From Saccharicrinis sp963663905 (GTDB lineage: Bacteria > Bacteroidota > Bacteroidia > Bacteroidales > Marinilabiliaceae): a stretch of DNA of 64,000 nucleotides. The translations under genes and the position numbers were made by a program. Under the pieces are notes generated by a model. It was given only the letters and a program-made list of their open reading frames with translations, did not search any database and was not told where the DNA came from. This document shows positions 1-10,000 of this stretch, in pieces; within the stretch, counting starts at the first letter, position 1, and every line of letters starts with the position of its first letter. Location: contig OY760657.1 of assembly GCA_963663905.2 (NCBI GenBank), positions 868,001 to 932,000 of the forward strand, given 5' to 3'.

Positions 1-1438
1 TTGGGCATTTGATGGTGCGGTGATTACAGATTGGGGAGGGACTCATGATACCAAAGAAGCTGCATTAAATGGATTGGATATTGAGATGGGAACCTGGACT
101 AATGGTTTAACGGCTTCTGCTAAATTTGCTTATGATGAGTATTTTTTGGCAAAACCTTTTAAAAAGATGATTCAGAATGGTGAAATAGAAGAATCTGTCT
201 TGGATGATAAAGTTCGCCGTATTTTACGATTAATGATGCGCACCAATATGAATACAAGTCGTTCGTTTGGTAAAATGAACAATGAGGCACATTCTGAAGT
301 GGCGTATAAAGTTGCTAGCGAGGGTATCGTTTTATTAAAAAATCAAAACAATTTTTTTCCAATTGATGCAAATACAAAAATGACCATTGCAGTTATTGGT
401 GAAAATGCAACCCGTTCAATGACTATTGGAGGAGGTTCTTCTGAGCTAAAAGCTAAATATGAAATATCACCTTTAGAAGGAATTCAAAAGCAATTTAAGA
501 ATGCAACTATTATTCATTCAATAGGATATGCTTCAGGTCCTTCTGCTTATGGACGTGAAATTCCTTCTGGTTTAGATGCTGATTCATTAGTCAATGCAGC
601 AATTAAGACTGCCTCAAAAGCTGATATTGTTTTATTTATCGGAGGTTTAAATAAGAACCATTATCAGGATTGTGAAGGTGGAGATCGCAAACATTATAAA
701 CTGCCTTTTAAACAAGATGAGTTATTAAATAAGATTATAAATGTAAATTCAAAAGTTGGTGTGGTTTTAATAAGTGGTAATGCTGTTGAAATGCCTTGGT
801 TAAATAAAGTAAATGGTTTAATACAATCGTGGTACAATGGTAGTGAAGCTGGAAATGCTTTAGCTGATGTGTTATCCGGAAAAGTTAATCCTTCAGGTAA
901 ATTACCATTTTCTTACCCGGTAAAATTAGAAGATAATGCAGCCCATCATTTTGGCGAGCTTTCTTATCCTGGTGATAGTATAGATCAATATTATAAAGAA
1001 GATATTTATGTTGGTTATCGTTGGTTTGATTCCAAAAAGATTATACCTCAGTTTGCTTTTGGCTATGGATTATCTTATACAAATTTTGAAATTTCAGATT
1101 TAGCATTGGATCAAACAGAATATTTAGAATCAGATGTTATTAAAGTAAGTTGTGAAGTGAAAAACTCAGGAATAGTAGATGGATCAGAAGTAGTTCAGGT
1201 GTATATTGGAAAACCAAAATCTAAGGTCGAAAGGGTATTAAAAGAATTAAAAGGTTTCGATAAAATCTATTTAAAGTCAGGAGAAAGTAAAAAAGTATCC
1301 ATTGAAATACCAATTGATAAACTCAAATACTATGATGAATCCACTTCTGGTTGGAATCTGGAAAAGGGAAATTATTTGATTTATCTCGGCAATGCTTCGG
1401 ATAATATCATTGAAAAGGCTAAATTTAAAGTTCAATAA
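1..1438 (+). CDS. GH3 family beta-glycosidase, C-terminal part (cut by window start)
   Basis: The reading frame is open from the first bases and reads W-A-F-D-G-A-V-I-T-D-W-G, the usual GH3 segment carrying the catalytic nucleophile (the Asp codon at 29-31). The true start is therefore upstream and the GTG at 20 is an internal Val codon. After the end of the TIM barrel comes the GH3 C-terminal alpha/beta domain (GIVLLKN, IAVIGENA) with a CEGGDR motif where the acid/base Glu usually lies, then a fibronectin-III-like domain ending in the YLGNAS segment. GH3 enzymes are exo-acting beta-glucosidases or beta-xylosidases; the substrate cannot be decided here. The gene ends at a strong hairpin terminator and is followed by an HTCS regulator, so it probably closes a PUL lying to the left. 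Confidence 0.85.
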   Translation, partial: WAFDGAVITDWGGTHDTKEAALNGLDIEMGTWTNGLTASAKFAYDEYFLAKPFKKMIQNGEIEESVLDDKVRRILRLMMRTNMNTSRSFGKMNNEAHSEVAYKVASEGIVLLKNQNNFFPIDANTKMTIAVIGENATRSMTIGGGSSELKAKYEISPLEGIQKQFKNATIIHSIGYASGPSAYGREIPSGLDADSLVNAAIKTASKADIVLFIGGLNKNHYQDCEGGDRKHYKLPFKQDELLNKIINVNSKVGVVLISGNAVEMPWLNKVNGLIQSWYNGSEAGNALADVLSGKVNPSGKLPFSYPVKLEDNAAHHFGELSYPGDSIDQYYKEDIYVGYRWFDSKKIIPQFAFGYGLSYTNFEISDLALDQTEYLESDVIKVSCEVKNSGIVDGSEVVQVYIGKPKSKVERVLKELKGFDKIYLKSGESKKVSIEIPIDKLKYYDESTSGWNLEKGNYLIYLGNASDNIIEKAKFKVQ

Positions 1439-1445
1439 ATAACAT

Positions 1446-1476
1446 AAAAGGATAGTAAATTTACTATCCTTTTTTC
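1446..1476 (+). terminator. Rho-independent terminator after the GH3 gene
   Basis: A perfect 28-base palindrome (arm AAAAGGATAGTAAA, 1446-1459, and its complement 1460-1473) lies 8 bases after the GH3 stop and runs into a T tract. It separates the upstream PUL from the HTCS gene starting at 1506. Confidence 0.8.
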
Positions 1477-1505
1477 ATATTATAACGGAAATATAATTCT
1501 CTGCG

Positions 1506-4500
1506 ATGCTAAAGTATTTATCTATAATTATCCTTTTATTTATTAGTATTCAATTAAAAGCAAATATCCAATATTCGTTTTTACGAATTGATAATATGGA
1601 TGGCTTAGTAAATAATCATGTTACATGCTTTTTAAAAGATTCTAGGGGATTTATATGGATAGGAACTTCAGCAGGCTTGAGTCGTTACGATGGTTCTGAG
1701 TTTGTAAACTATAAGCATTCAATCATTGATACAACTTCTATTATAGATAATTATATAGAGAATATTCAGGAAGATGAGAATGCTAATTTATGGATTCAAA
1801 CTCGTCTTGGGTATGTATATTTTGATGTGCAAAACGAAAGTTTTTCAAAAGACATAAATAATATTTTTAAAATACAAGGACTCAAAGATCAATTGGATCG
1901 TATTTATATTGATGAGGAAAAGAATCTTTGGATAAAAAGAAGCAACATTGGATTTTATGAATTGTATAGCAAAGAAGATTACACCTTAAAAGCTCCAATT
2001 AAGGTTAATGAGGATTATAATAAGAATATTATAACATTCATTCACAAAGGAGCAGAGTTTTATTATTTATTTGATGATGGATCAATAAATGTATATTCTT
2101 CAAATAATTATCTTTTAAAGTACAGGGATCATTTTCTTCAAAACAAAATGGGACCAGACAGCCTGACAACAGAGTTATATATTGATAACGAAAATGATAT
2201 TTGGTTTTATGGCAACTATGATGGTGTTTATCATTATAATTCTAAAGAGGCTCGTTGGAATCATTATAATGTAAATTCTAATACTATTAAATTATCAAAT
2301 AATATAGTCACTCAGCTTATTCAGGATAATTATGGGAAAATTTGGATCGGAACTGATCATGGTGGATTAAATATAGTAAATAAGTATTCTGGTGAAGTGG
2401 AGGCTTTATACAATCAGGCTGATAATGAGAAAAGTATAGCTCAGAATTCCATAACTGCATTATATGTTGATGACAAAGGAATTGTTTGGGGAGGAACCTA
2501 TAAGAAGGGTGTGTTTTTTTATCATGAAAATGTACATAAGTTTCTTCATTTTAAACACGTTATATCGGATCCTAATAGTTTGCCATATAATGATGTAAAT
2601 TGCTTTGCTGAAGACTATAAAGGTAATTTGTGGATAGGAACAAATGGTGGGGGCTTGATTTACTTCGATAGAAAAAACAATACATATAAAGTTTATACGA
2701 GGGATCCGAAAAATGAAAATTCTTTAAGCAGTAATGTAATCGTAAGTTTGCTGATTGATAAAAGTAATCACTTATGGATTGGTACTTATACCGGAGGAAT
2801 TACTTATTTTGATGGTATACGTTTCAAAAGGTATATCCATGATAACTCTGATGAATTTAGTATTCCCAATAACAATGTATGGACCATTATTGAGGATGGA
2901 GACGATATTCTTTTAGGGATGATTGGAGGAGGTGTTGCCAGATTTAACACAAAAGATTTGAGATTTACACAGTTGGAAAACAGAGGCTCTATTTCTTTAG
3001 TTTCCAAAATGGTAAATCAGATTTATAAATTGAAGAATGGAAACTTGGTGATTGCTACGGATGCAGGTGTTTCTTTTTATGATATTAGAGAAAAACGTTA
3101 TAAAAATCACTTGGTAAAAAATATAGATTCAACAGTACCGTTTATTAATAAATCTGTAAATGCTGTTTTTGAAGATTCAAGAGGTTTATTGTGGTTTGCC
3201 ACACATGAAGGACTCGTTGTTTACAATCCTAATTCTGATTATATAAAAAACTTTAGTGCTAAAGATGGTTTCCCTGAAGATTTTTGCAATTGTATTTTAG
3301 AAGATGAATTTCAAGCCATTTGGGTTAGTAAATCGAGTGGATTAAGTCAGGTAGTAGTTAAACAAAACAGTCCGGGAAGTGAATTTAGTTATGATATTTA
3401 TGACTATTCTAAAGAGGATGGTTTGCAATCAAAAGAGTTTAATACTCAGGCTGCATTTAAAACAACAAAAAAAGAGCTGATTTTTGGTGGACCCAACGGT
3501 TTTAATATATTTCAAGCTCGAAATATTAAATACAATAGGGAGTTACCTAAAGTTGTATTTACCGATTTTCAGATATATAACAAAAGTGTTAAACCTAACC
3601 CCGGAGTAAATAATGCGATTCTGCAAAAATCAATTACACATACAGATAGAATTGTACTTAAGCATTCAATGAATGTGTTTTCCATACGTTTTTCAGCATT
3701 GGATTTTATAATTCCGCAAAAAATAAAATTTAAATATCAATTAGAGGGCTTTAATGATACCTGGCTGCCTCTGCAGGATAATATCAATAGTGTTACTTAT
3801 ACAAATTTAAATGCAGGTGATTATATCTTTAAAGTAAAAGCAGCTAATAATGATGGACTTTGGAATGAAAATTACGCATCCCTGCATATAACTGTTCTGC
3901 CGCCTTTTTATGCCACCCCATGGGCTTATGCTCTTTATGTGTTTATAATACTATTAATATTAGTATACCTCAGATATTCGATGCTGCGCAAGGAGAGACT
4001 GAAATTTACCATTGAACAAGAAAGGTTACAGGCTAAACGTAATCATGAAATGGATGAAATGAAGTTACGTTTTCTGACTAATGTTAGTCATGAATTCAGA
4101 ACGCCTTTAACACTTATTCTTACTCCTTTGGATCGATTACTTAAGAAGGTTAGTTCAGAATCAGATAAAAAACTTTTAGAAACAATAGATCGTAATGCCA
4201 AGCATTTATTAGGCCTTGTAAACCAGTTATTGGATTTCAGAAAGCTTGAATTGCATGGTTTAAGATATAATCCGTCTTATGGAGATATAGTTCATTTTTT
4301 AAATGACCTAAATAATCACTTTAAGGATGAGTTTAAAAAGAAAGGAATAACCTATTTATTTGAGAAAAATTCAGATCATTTGATGTTTAATTTTGATAGA
4401 GAAAAACTTCAAAAGGTTATGATGAATCTTTTATCAAATGCTTCAAAATTTACTCAGGAAGGCGGTACTGTTATATTAACACTAGATATTAAGGAGGAAG

Positions 4501-5585
4501 AAGGTTTAGTTGAATTGTCAGTTAAAGATAATGGTGTTGGAATTGAAGAAAATGAGTTGGAGAATATATTTGTAAGATTTTATCAATCAAAGAATAATAA
4601 AAAATTAGGCCTGTCAGGAAGTGGAATAGGATTGAATCTGGCTAAAGAAATGGTTCAATTGCATAATGGAACCATCAGAGTCGAGAGCGTTAAAGGCAAA
4701 GGATCAACTTTTATTGTTAGTCTTCCTTTAGATCAAACACTAGATGAGGAAGTTGAAGTGTTCAGCAATGAACCTGAAGACGGGATAGAAGAGACTAAAG
4801 ACGGGAATACTAAACAGGATAAAGAAAAATCAACGATTCTGCTTGTGGAGGATAATGTTGATTTTAGAACTTTTATGCGAGAAGCCCTGCAGGATCGATT
4901 TATTATTCAAGAGGCTCAGGATGGCAAGATTGGAATGGATACAGCCTTTGAGGTGAATCCTGATTTAATAATAAGTGATGTTATGATGCCTAATGTCGAT
5001 GGCCTTGAACTTTGCAAGACATTGAGGGCAGATATTAGAACTTCGCATATACCAATTATACTATTAACAGCCAGAACAGCCGATGAAGATAAAATTAAAG
5101 GCTTGGAGATTGGTGCTGATGATTATATCACAAAGCCTTTTAACATGGACTTATTACTTTTACGTATCGATAAATTAATAGAAAAACGTAGTAACTTTCA
5201 AAAGCAATTTCAAAAAACAGTAGAGATCAATCCAAGTGAGATTCAAATCACTTCAATGGATGAAAAATTAATTAAAAAAGCCGTTTCTCTGGTTGAAAAG
5301 AATATTTCAGAATCAAAATTTTCCGTGGAAGATTTAAGTAGGGAATTAGGAATGAGTAGGGTTTATCTATATAAAAAGCTGCTTTCTATTACAGGTAAAT
5401 CTCCTGTTGAATTTATTAGAATTATCCGTTTAAAACGTGGTGCTCAACTTTTAGAAAAAAGTCAAATGAATGTAGCTGAGATTGCTTATGAAGTAGGGTT
5501 TAATAGTCCACGATATTTTAGTAAGTATTTTAAAGAAGAATATGGAATGTTACCTACTGCCTATGTAAAAAATAGTAAAAAGTAG
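1506..5585 (+). CDS. Hybrid two-component system regulator (HTCS), 1359 aa
   Basis: One protein joins a periplasmic sensor, histidine kinase, receiver and AraC-type output domain. A signal peptide or first membrane helix covers about residues 1-19. Repeated W-I-G-T/W-F-A-T beta-propeller strands (two propellers, Reg_prop type) run to about residue 700, followed by a Y_Y_Y immunoglobulin-like domain and a membrane helix at about 805-826. The HisKA box has the phospho-accepting His at 862 (VSHEFRTPL), then an ATPase domain (DNGVGI, GSGIGLNL). The receiver has phospho-Asp 1158 (IISDVMMP) and a KPF motif. Two helix-turn-helices lie at about 1265-1355. All key residues are present, so it should be functional. 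Its target is unclear: it follows a GH3 gene of a left-hand PUL and is probably that PUL's regulator rather than the regulator of the pectin genes to the right. Confidence 0.93.
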   Translation: MLKYLSIIILLFISIQLKANIQYSFLRIDNMDGLVNNHVTCFLKDSRGFIWIGTSAGLSRYDGSEFVNYKHSIIDTTSIIDNYIENIQEDENANLWIQTRLGYVYFDVQNESFSKDINNIFKIQGLKDQLDRIYIDEEKNLWIKRSNIGFYELYSKEDYTLKAPIKVNEDYNKNIITFIHKGAEFYYLFDDGSINVYSSNNYLLKYRDHFLQNKMGPDSLTTELYIDNENDIWFYGNYDGVYHYNSKEARWNHYNVNSNTIKLSNNIVTQLIQDNYGKIWIGTDHGGLNIVNKYSGEVEALYNQADNEKSIAQNSITALYVDDKGIVWGGTYKKGVFFYHENVHKFLHFKHVISDPNSLPYNDVNCFAEDYKGNLWIGTNGGGLIYFDRKNNTYKVYTRDPKNENSLSSNVIVSLLIDKSNHLWIGTYTGGITYFDGIRFKRYIHDNSDEFSIPNNNVWTIIEDGDDILLGMIGGGVARFNTKDLRFTQLENRGSISLVSKMVNQIYKLKNGNLVIATDAGVSFYDIREKRYKNHLVKNIDSTVPFINKSVNAVFEDSRGLLWFATHEGLVVYNPNSDYIKNFSAKDGFPEDFCNCILEDEFQAIWVSKSSGLSQVVVKQNSPGSEFSYDIYDYSKEDGLQSKEFNTQAAFKTTKKELIFGGPNGFNIFQARNIKYNRELPKVVFTDFQIYNKSVKPNPGVNNAILQKSITHTDRIVLKHSMNVFSIRFSALDFIIPQKIKFKYQLEGFNDTWLPLQDNINSVTYTNLNAGDYIFKVKAANNDGLWNENYASLHITVLPPFYATPWAYALYVFIILLILVYLRYSMLRKERLKFTIEQERLQAKRNHEMDEMKLRFLTNVSHEFRTPLTLILTPLDRLLKKVSSESDKKLLETIDRNAKHLLGLVNQLLDFRKLELHGLRYNPSYGDIVHFLNDLNNHFKDEFKKKGITYLFEKNSDHLMFNFDREKLQKVMMNLLSNASKFTQEGGTVILTLDIKEEEGLVELSVKDNGVGIEENELENIFVRFYQSKNNKKLGLSGSGIGLNLAKEMVQLHNGTIRVESVKGKGSTFIVSLPLDQTLDEEVEVFSNEPEDGIEETKDGNTKQDKEKSTILLVEDNVDFRTFMREALQDRFIIQEAQDGKIGMDTAFEVNPDLIISDVMMPNVDGLELCKTLRADIRTSHIPIILLTARTADEDKIKGLEIGADDYITKPFNMDLLLLRIDKLIEKRSNFQKQFQKTVEINPSEIQITSMDEKLIKKAVSLVEKNISESKFSVEDLSRELGMSRVYLYKKLLSITGKSPVEFIRIIRLKRGAQLLEKSQMNVAEIAYEVGFNSPRYFSKYFKEEYGMLPTAYVKNSKK

Positions 5586-5597
5586 AAAAAAGGTTAA

Positions 5598-5678
5598 GCA
5601 GCAGAGCTCAATTTTTTTTAACTTAAGATGACTTAAGAAATTTATTGTCATTTTATATTTCTGCTGCAAAAATTGAGC
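5598..5678 (+). repeat. Two interleaved inverted repeats spanning a TTG start codon
   Basis: Arm A (GCAGCAGA, 5598-5605) is directly followed by arm B (GCTCAATTTTT, 5606-5616). The complement of A lies at 5660-5667 and is directly followed by the complement of B at 5668-5678. The order is A-B-A'-B', so the 8 bp and 11 bp helices compete rather than nest. The B:B' helix would cover the TTG start of the kinase gene at 5673. Between them lies a direct repeat of ACTTAAG (5621-5637). Confidence 0.55.
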
Positions 5679-7037
5679 GACGTTTATAGTAAAATAGAGA
5701 AAGAATTTAAAGAGAGTGTTTTACGAATCTCTTTATGGGCATCAATATTTGTTCATTGTATTTACTTGCTTTTTTACCTCATCCTTTTTGATCAGGAATA
5801 CAATCCGGTTGTTTTAACTTTAGGAAGTAGTTTGCTATTTCATAGTTTCTATTTCTATTGGATTAAAAAGAGGAAGTATGCTTTAGTGACATATATTTTT
5901 ATATCTGCAACCGAACTCCTATTGGTATTTTTGGCATTTTATGTTTTAGGAACAATTACCGGAGTTCACTATTTGTTGTTGATATTTTCAATGCTTTCAT
6001 TTTCCATTAATAATGAAAAGAAAATTAAATTTTCACATATGCTCTTTATTGTGAATATTATTTTGTTTTTGGGTGGAGAATTAAAGTTTATTCCTGATCA
6101 TAATATGGTTACTTTTCCTGATTCATTATTGCCTTATATTAAGGCAAGCTGTATATTAATTACATTAATGCTAATTTATTATCTGTCAGTTTATTTTAAA
6201 AAGACCAGAATCCGAAAAGAAATACAATTGGAGAAAAAACAAAAGGAGATACATGTTCAATCTCAAAAACTAAGGGATCTTAATAATATACTTAAAAAAA
6301 ATCTTGATTACATTGAGATGCAAAATAAAGAACTTGAGGTTGCAAATTCAACAAAGAATAAGTTGTTCTCCATAATATCTCATGACTTAATAAATCCATT
6401 ATCAACATTAAGTTCTTTTTCAGATTTGTTAAATGAACAAATTATCGAGGAAGATTCAGATCAGCATAAAAAACTGGTTCATGGTATATCTGATTCAATA
6501 TCAAACTTAAATCAGCTTACTCAGAACTTGTTAAATTGGTCCAGAACACAAATAAATACGATACAAACTAGCAAAGTTAAATTTCCAATATTCAATGTTA
6601 TTGATACTAATATTCGTTTATTTCAGCAGACCATAGATGCCAAGAGAATAAAGATTAATTGCAATGTATTAAAAGATATTGAAGTGTTTGCGGATAAGGA
6701 TATGATAGAAACAGTTTTTCGAAATCTTCTAAATAATGCAATAAAATTTTCTCATTCAGGTGGAAATATCGTTGTGTATTCTGAAGTAGTTAACAGAGAA
6801 GTAGTTGTAAGTATCAGAGATTATGGTGTTGGAATGAATGCAAAAATCAAAGATAATTTATTTAAGGTTCATAATACTAAATCAACGTATGGAACCAATA
6901 ACGAAAAAGGTTCAGGATTAGGATTAATAATATGTTATGAATTTTTAAAACTAAATGATTGTAAGTTGTTTGTTGATAGTATAGTAGGTAAAGGGACCAC
7001 TTTTGCTATTGTTTTTCCAATGGTTAAGTCAGATTAA
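5673..7037 (+). CDS. Membrane-bound sensor histidine kinase, 454 aa
   Basis: About six hydrophobic segments (roughly residues 20-40, 46-64, 69-92, 97-112, 120-137 and 152-175) form a membrane sensor with almost no periplasmic part. A charged coiled coil follows at 175-225. The HisKA box is IISHDLINPL with His237. The ATPase domain has N box NLLNNAIKF, G1 RDYGVGM and G2 GSGLGLIICYEF. No receiver or output domain is attached and no response regulator gene lies nearby, so it is an orphan kinase whose partner is elsewhere. The start is taken as TTG at 5673: the in-frame stop is at 5634, no ATG lies between, and the first internal Met is far inside the membrane region. The start lies in the inverted-repeat element at 5598-5678. 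It ends 15 bases from the convergent HTCS gene. Confidence 0.85.
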   Translation: MSDVYSKIEKEFKESVLRISLWASIFVHCIYLLFYLILFDQEYNPVVLTLGSSLLFHSFYFYWIKKRKYALVTYIFISATELLLVFLAFYVLGTITGVHYLLLIFSMLSFSINNEKKIKFSHMLFIVNIILFLGGELKFIPDHNMVTFPDSLLPYIKASCILITLMLIYYLSVYFKKTRIRKEIQLEKKQKEIHVQSQKLRDLNNILKKNLDYIEMQNKELEVANSTKNKLFSIISHDLINPLSTLSSFSDLLNEQIIEEDSDQHKKLVHGISDSISNLNQLTQNLLNWSRTQINTIQTSKVKFPIFNVIDTNIRLFQQTIDAKRIKINCNVLKDIEVFADKDMIETVFRNLLNNAIKFSHSGGNIVVYSEVVNREVVVSIRDYGVGMNAKIKDNLFKVHNTKSTYGTNNEKGSGLGLIICYEFLKLNDCKLFVDSIVGKGTTFAIVFPMVKSD

Positions 7038-7052
7038 ATTTGGAGTTATTAT

Positions 7053-10000
7053 TTATTTGTTTGTTTTTGATTTTGCGTACTCTGAAGGTGCTACACCAAA
7101 CTGGCTTTTAAAACATTTACTAAAATAAAATGGATTGTTGTTTCCAACTTTAAATGCTACCTCTGAAACATTAAGATCGGTTGTAGATAGTAATTCAGCA
7201 GCTTTTTTCATTCTAATTACCCGTAGATATTCGTTAGGAGTAAAACCGGTTAATGATTTTACTTTTTTATAGAATAAGGTTCTTCCCATTGACATATTTT
7301 CGTAAAAGTTATCAATTGAGAATTCCGCATTAGAAATATTTTTCTCAATAATTAGATTGATCTTCTTAATAAATTCATTGTCCTTATCTACTGGTAGATT
7401 GGGGTCTACTATAAGCCCGGGTTCCTTTGCAAACTTTTGATGCAATATGTCTCTTTGCTCAATTAACTTAATAACTCTGGTCAGTAAATATTTTGAATCA
7501 AAAGGTTTTGTAATATATGAATCTGCACCTGATTCAATTCCTTGCAACTGATATTGAGGTGCAGCATATGCAGTTAGCATAATTATAGGAATATGACAAG
7601 TCTGAAAATCAGATTTTATACGTTTAATGACTTCATAACCATTTAATTTGGGCATCATGGCATCACAAATGATAAGTTGAGGATTAATTAAGCTGCATTT
7701 TTTTAATCCATCCAATCCATCGACTGCAATTTCAATATCAAAATAATTACTTAAGTAATCAGCCAGATAATCAGAAACTTCAATATCGTCTTCTATAATT
7801 AATACTTTATAATTCTTATACTTCGAGTCTATTGCTATATTATCAATGAATAAGGATTTATTTTTTAATTCTACAGGATTAATTGAGTTGCCATATTTAC
7901 TATCTATTATAGGTGTTTTAGATTTGGAAGTAGAAATATTTTTAATGGTTCCTTCCTTTAACATTGGAATTGTAACAATAAATGTAGCTCCTCCTTCTGG
8001 TGTATCTTTATATTTAATATTGCCTTTATGAATTTTAATTAGTTCGTAAGAGAAATTAAGCCCTATACCTGTTCCTGAATCAGATGGTTTAATTTGTTTG
8101 AAACGAGTAAATAAAAGTGCCTGATCTTTCTGAGCAATACCTTCTCCATTATCACTGATAGTAATTGTCAATTGATCTGTATCCCTGTTGATTTTTATAT
8201 TCAGAGTGACAAAACCATTTTCAGGAGTGAATTTAAATGCATTGGAAAGTAAATTATATATTACTTTTTCAATCTTATTCTTATCTAATAAAAGATGGAA
8301 TGATTTTAAATTTGTATTAATTTGATATGTAATATTCTTTCTTTTTGCTATTTCTTCAAAGTTTTGATATATATCTTTTATGAAAGATATAATTTCAGTT
8401 TCCTCTAAATCTAATGCAATTTCTTCATGTTGAATCTTTTGATAGTCTAACAATTGATTGATTAGTCTCAACAGTCTGTTAGAACTCTTTTCAAGATAAC
8501 TGATTTGCTTTTTTACAGATTCATTAATATCCTGATTTGAAGCTAAGTTATCTATTGTTCCTTTAATTATAGTAAGAGGAGTTCGAAATTCATGCGAAAT
8601 ATTCGTAAAAAATCGCAGTTTGTATTCTGTTAATTGTTGCTCTAATTTAACAGCAGCATTTAAATGATATATTTTTTTATATGTTCTAATTATAACAACT
8701 GTGATTAAAATTAGTAGGAACAAATAAATGATTATTGCCTTATTTGATTTCCAGACAGGTTGTTCAATGAAAATATTTAATACCGTTTCTTTTTGCATCT
8801 CATTGTCTCCTAGGTTACTTAGTTTTACTTTAAAAGTATATTCGCCAGGAGGAATATTTCTATAGGTAGCTTCGTTATGTTGAGTGGAAGAATTCCATTT
8901 TTTTTCATATCCATCAAGTATGTAAGTGTAAATGTTTGATGTTTTAAAGTTTAAAACAGAAAAATTGATGTTAAATGAATTCTGATTGTATTTCAATCTG
9001 ATTTCAGAGGTTGTTGATATAGATTCTTTTAAAGGTGAATTTTCCTCCCCGGGTTTTACCTTAACTCCATTTATGGTTAATTCGGTAATTGCAACTGGTT
9101 CCTTATTTATATGATAATCCAGGTCATTTGGTGAAATTGCATACAACCCATCATAACTTCCTAATAACATTTGGCCTGAATTGCTTTTGAAAATTGCAGA
9201 TTCACAGAATAAATCACCTTCCCATCTGGATGAGAGGTGATAGTTTTCAAAATATCCGGTTTGAGTGTGCATTAATGATATTCCAGATTCAGTAGTTATC
9301 CATAGATTATGATTGTCGTCTTCTTCGATCCCTTGTACAATATCATTAATTAGTCCTTGAGTTGTGGTAAAGTGTTTAAATCTTATGTTTTTTAGTTTTC
9401 CATCCTGAATTACTTTATTAATTCCTCCTCCAGAGGTTCCAACCCATAAGTTTCCGAATGAATCTTTAAAAATAATTTTTACTTCATTATTATTCAGCGA
9501 TGATTCATTTTGAGTGTCAAAAAAGAAGTTCTTATATTTTAGGTTCTTATTTAATAGAAGATCAGGTTCAAATACAGTAATCCCGTTATTTCCTCCCAGC
9601 CAAATTAAACTATCGTTATTCTGTTCAATAGTTCGGATTCTATCCTGAAATTTTAAAAGTGAGGGAAACTCTCGTAATGTTAATTTGTCGTCTTTATACT
9701 TTGCTAAAAGTAATCCATAGCCATAGGTACCTAACCACATTCTTCCTTTATTATCTTTAAAAGTTGCATATATATTATTAGCTAGAGGATTTAATTGGAG
9801 AAATTCCTTATTATAGGTTTTAAATTTATGATACTCGTTATTTTTAAATATAATTAAACCGTTGCCTTTTGTCCCTATCCATTTATTACTCTCACAATCT
9901 TCAGTAATGGAATATGGCAAACCTCCTTTAAAATGATGTTTGGCAATTAATTGGTGATTCTTATTATATATAAATAAGTTTCCGTTTTTGGTTCCGATCC

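Noticed and set aside
5598..5678. Classical H-type pseudoknot at the kinase start
   Set aside because: With no bases between A and B, the loop needed to cross the 11 bp helix is missing, so alternative hairpins are more plausible than a pseudoknot.
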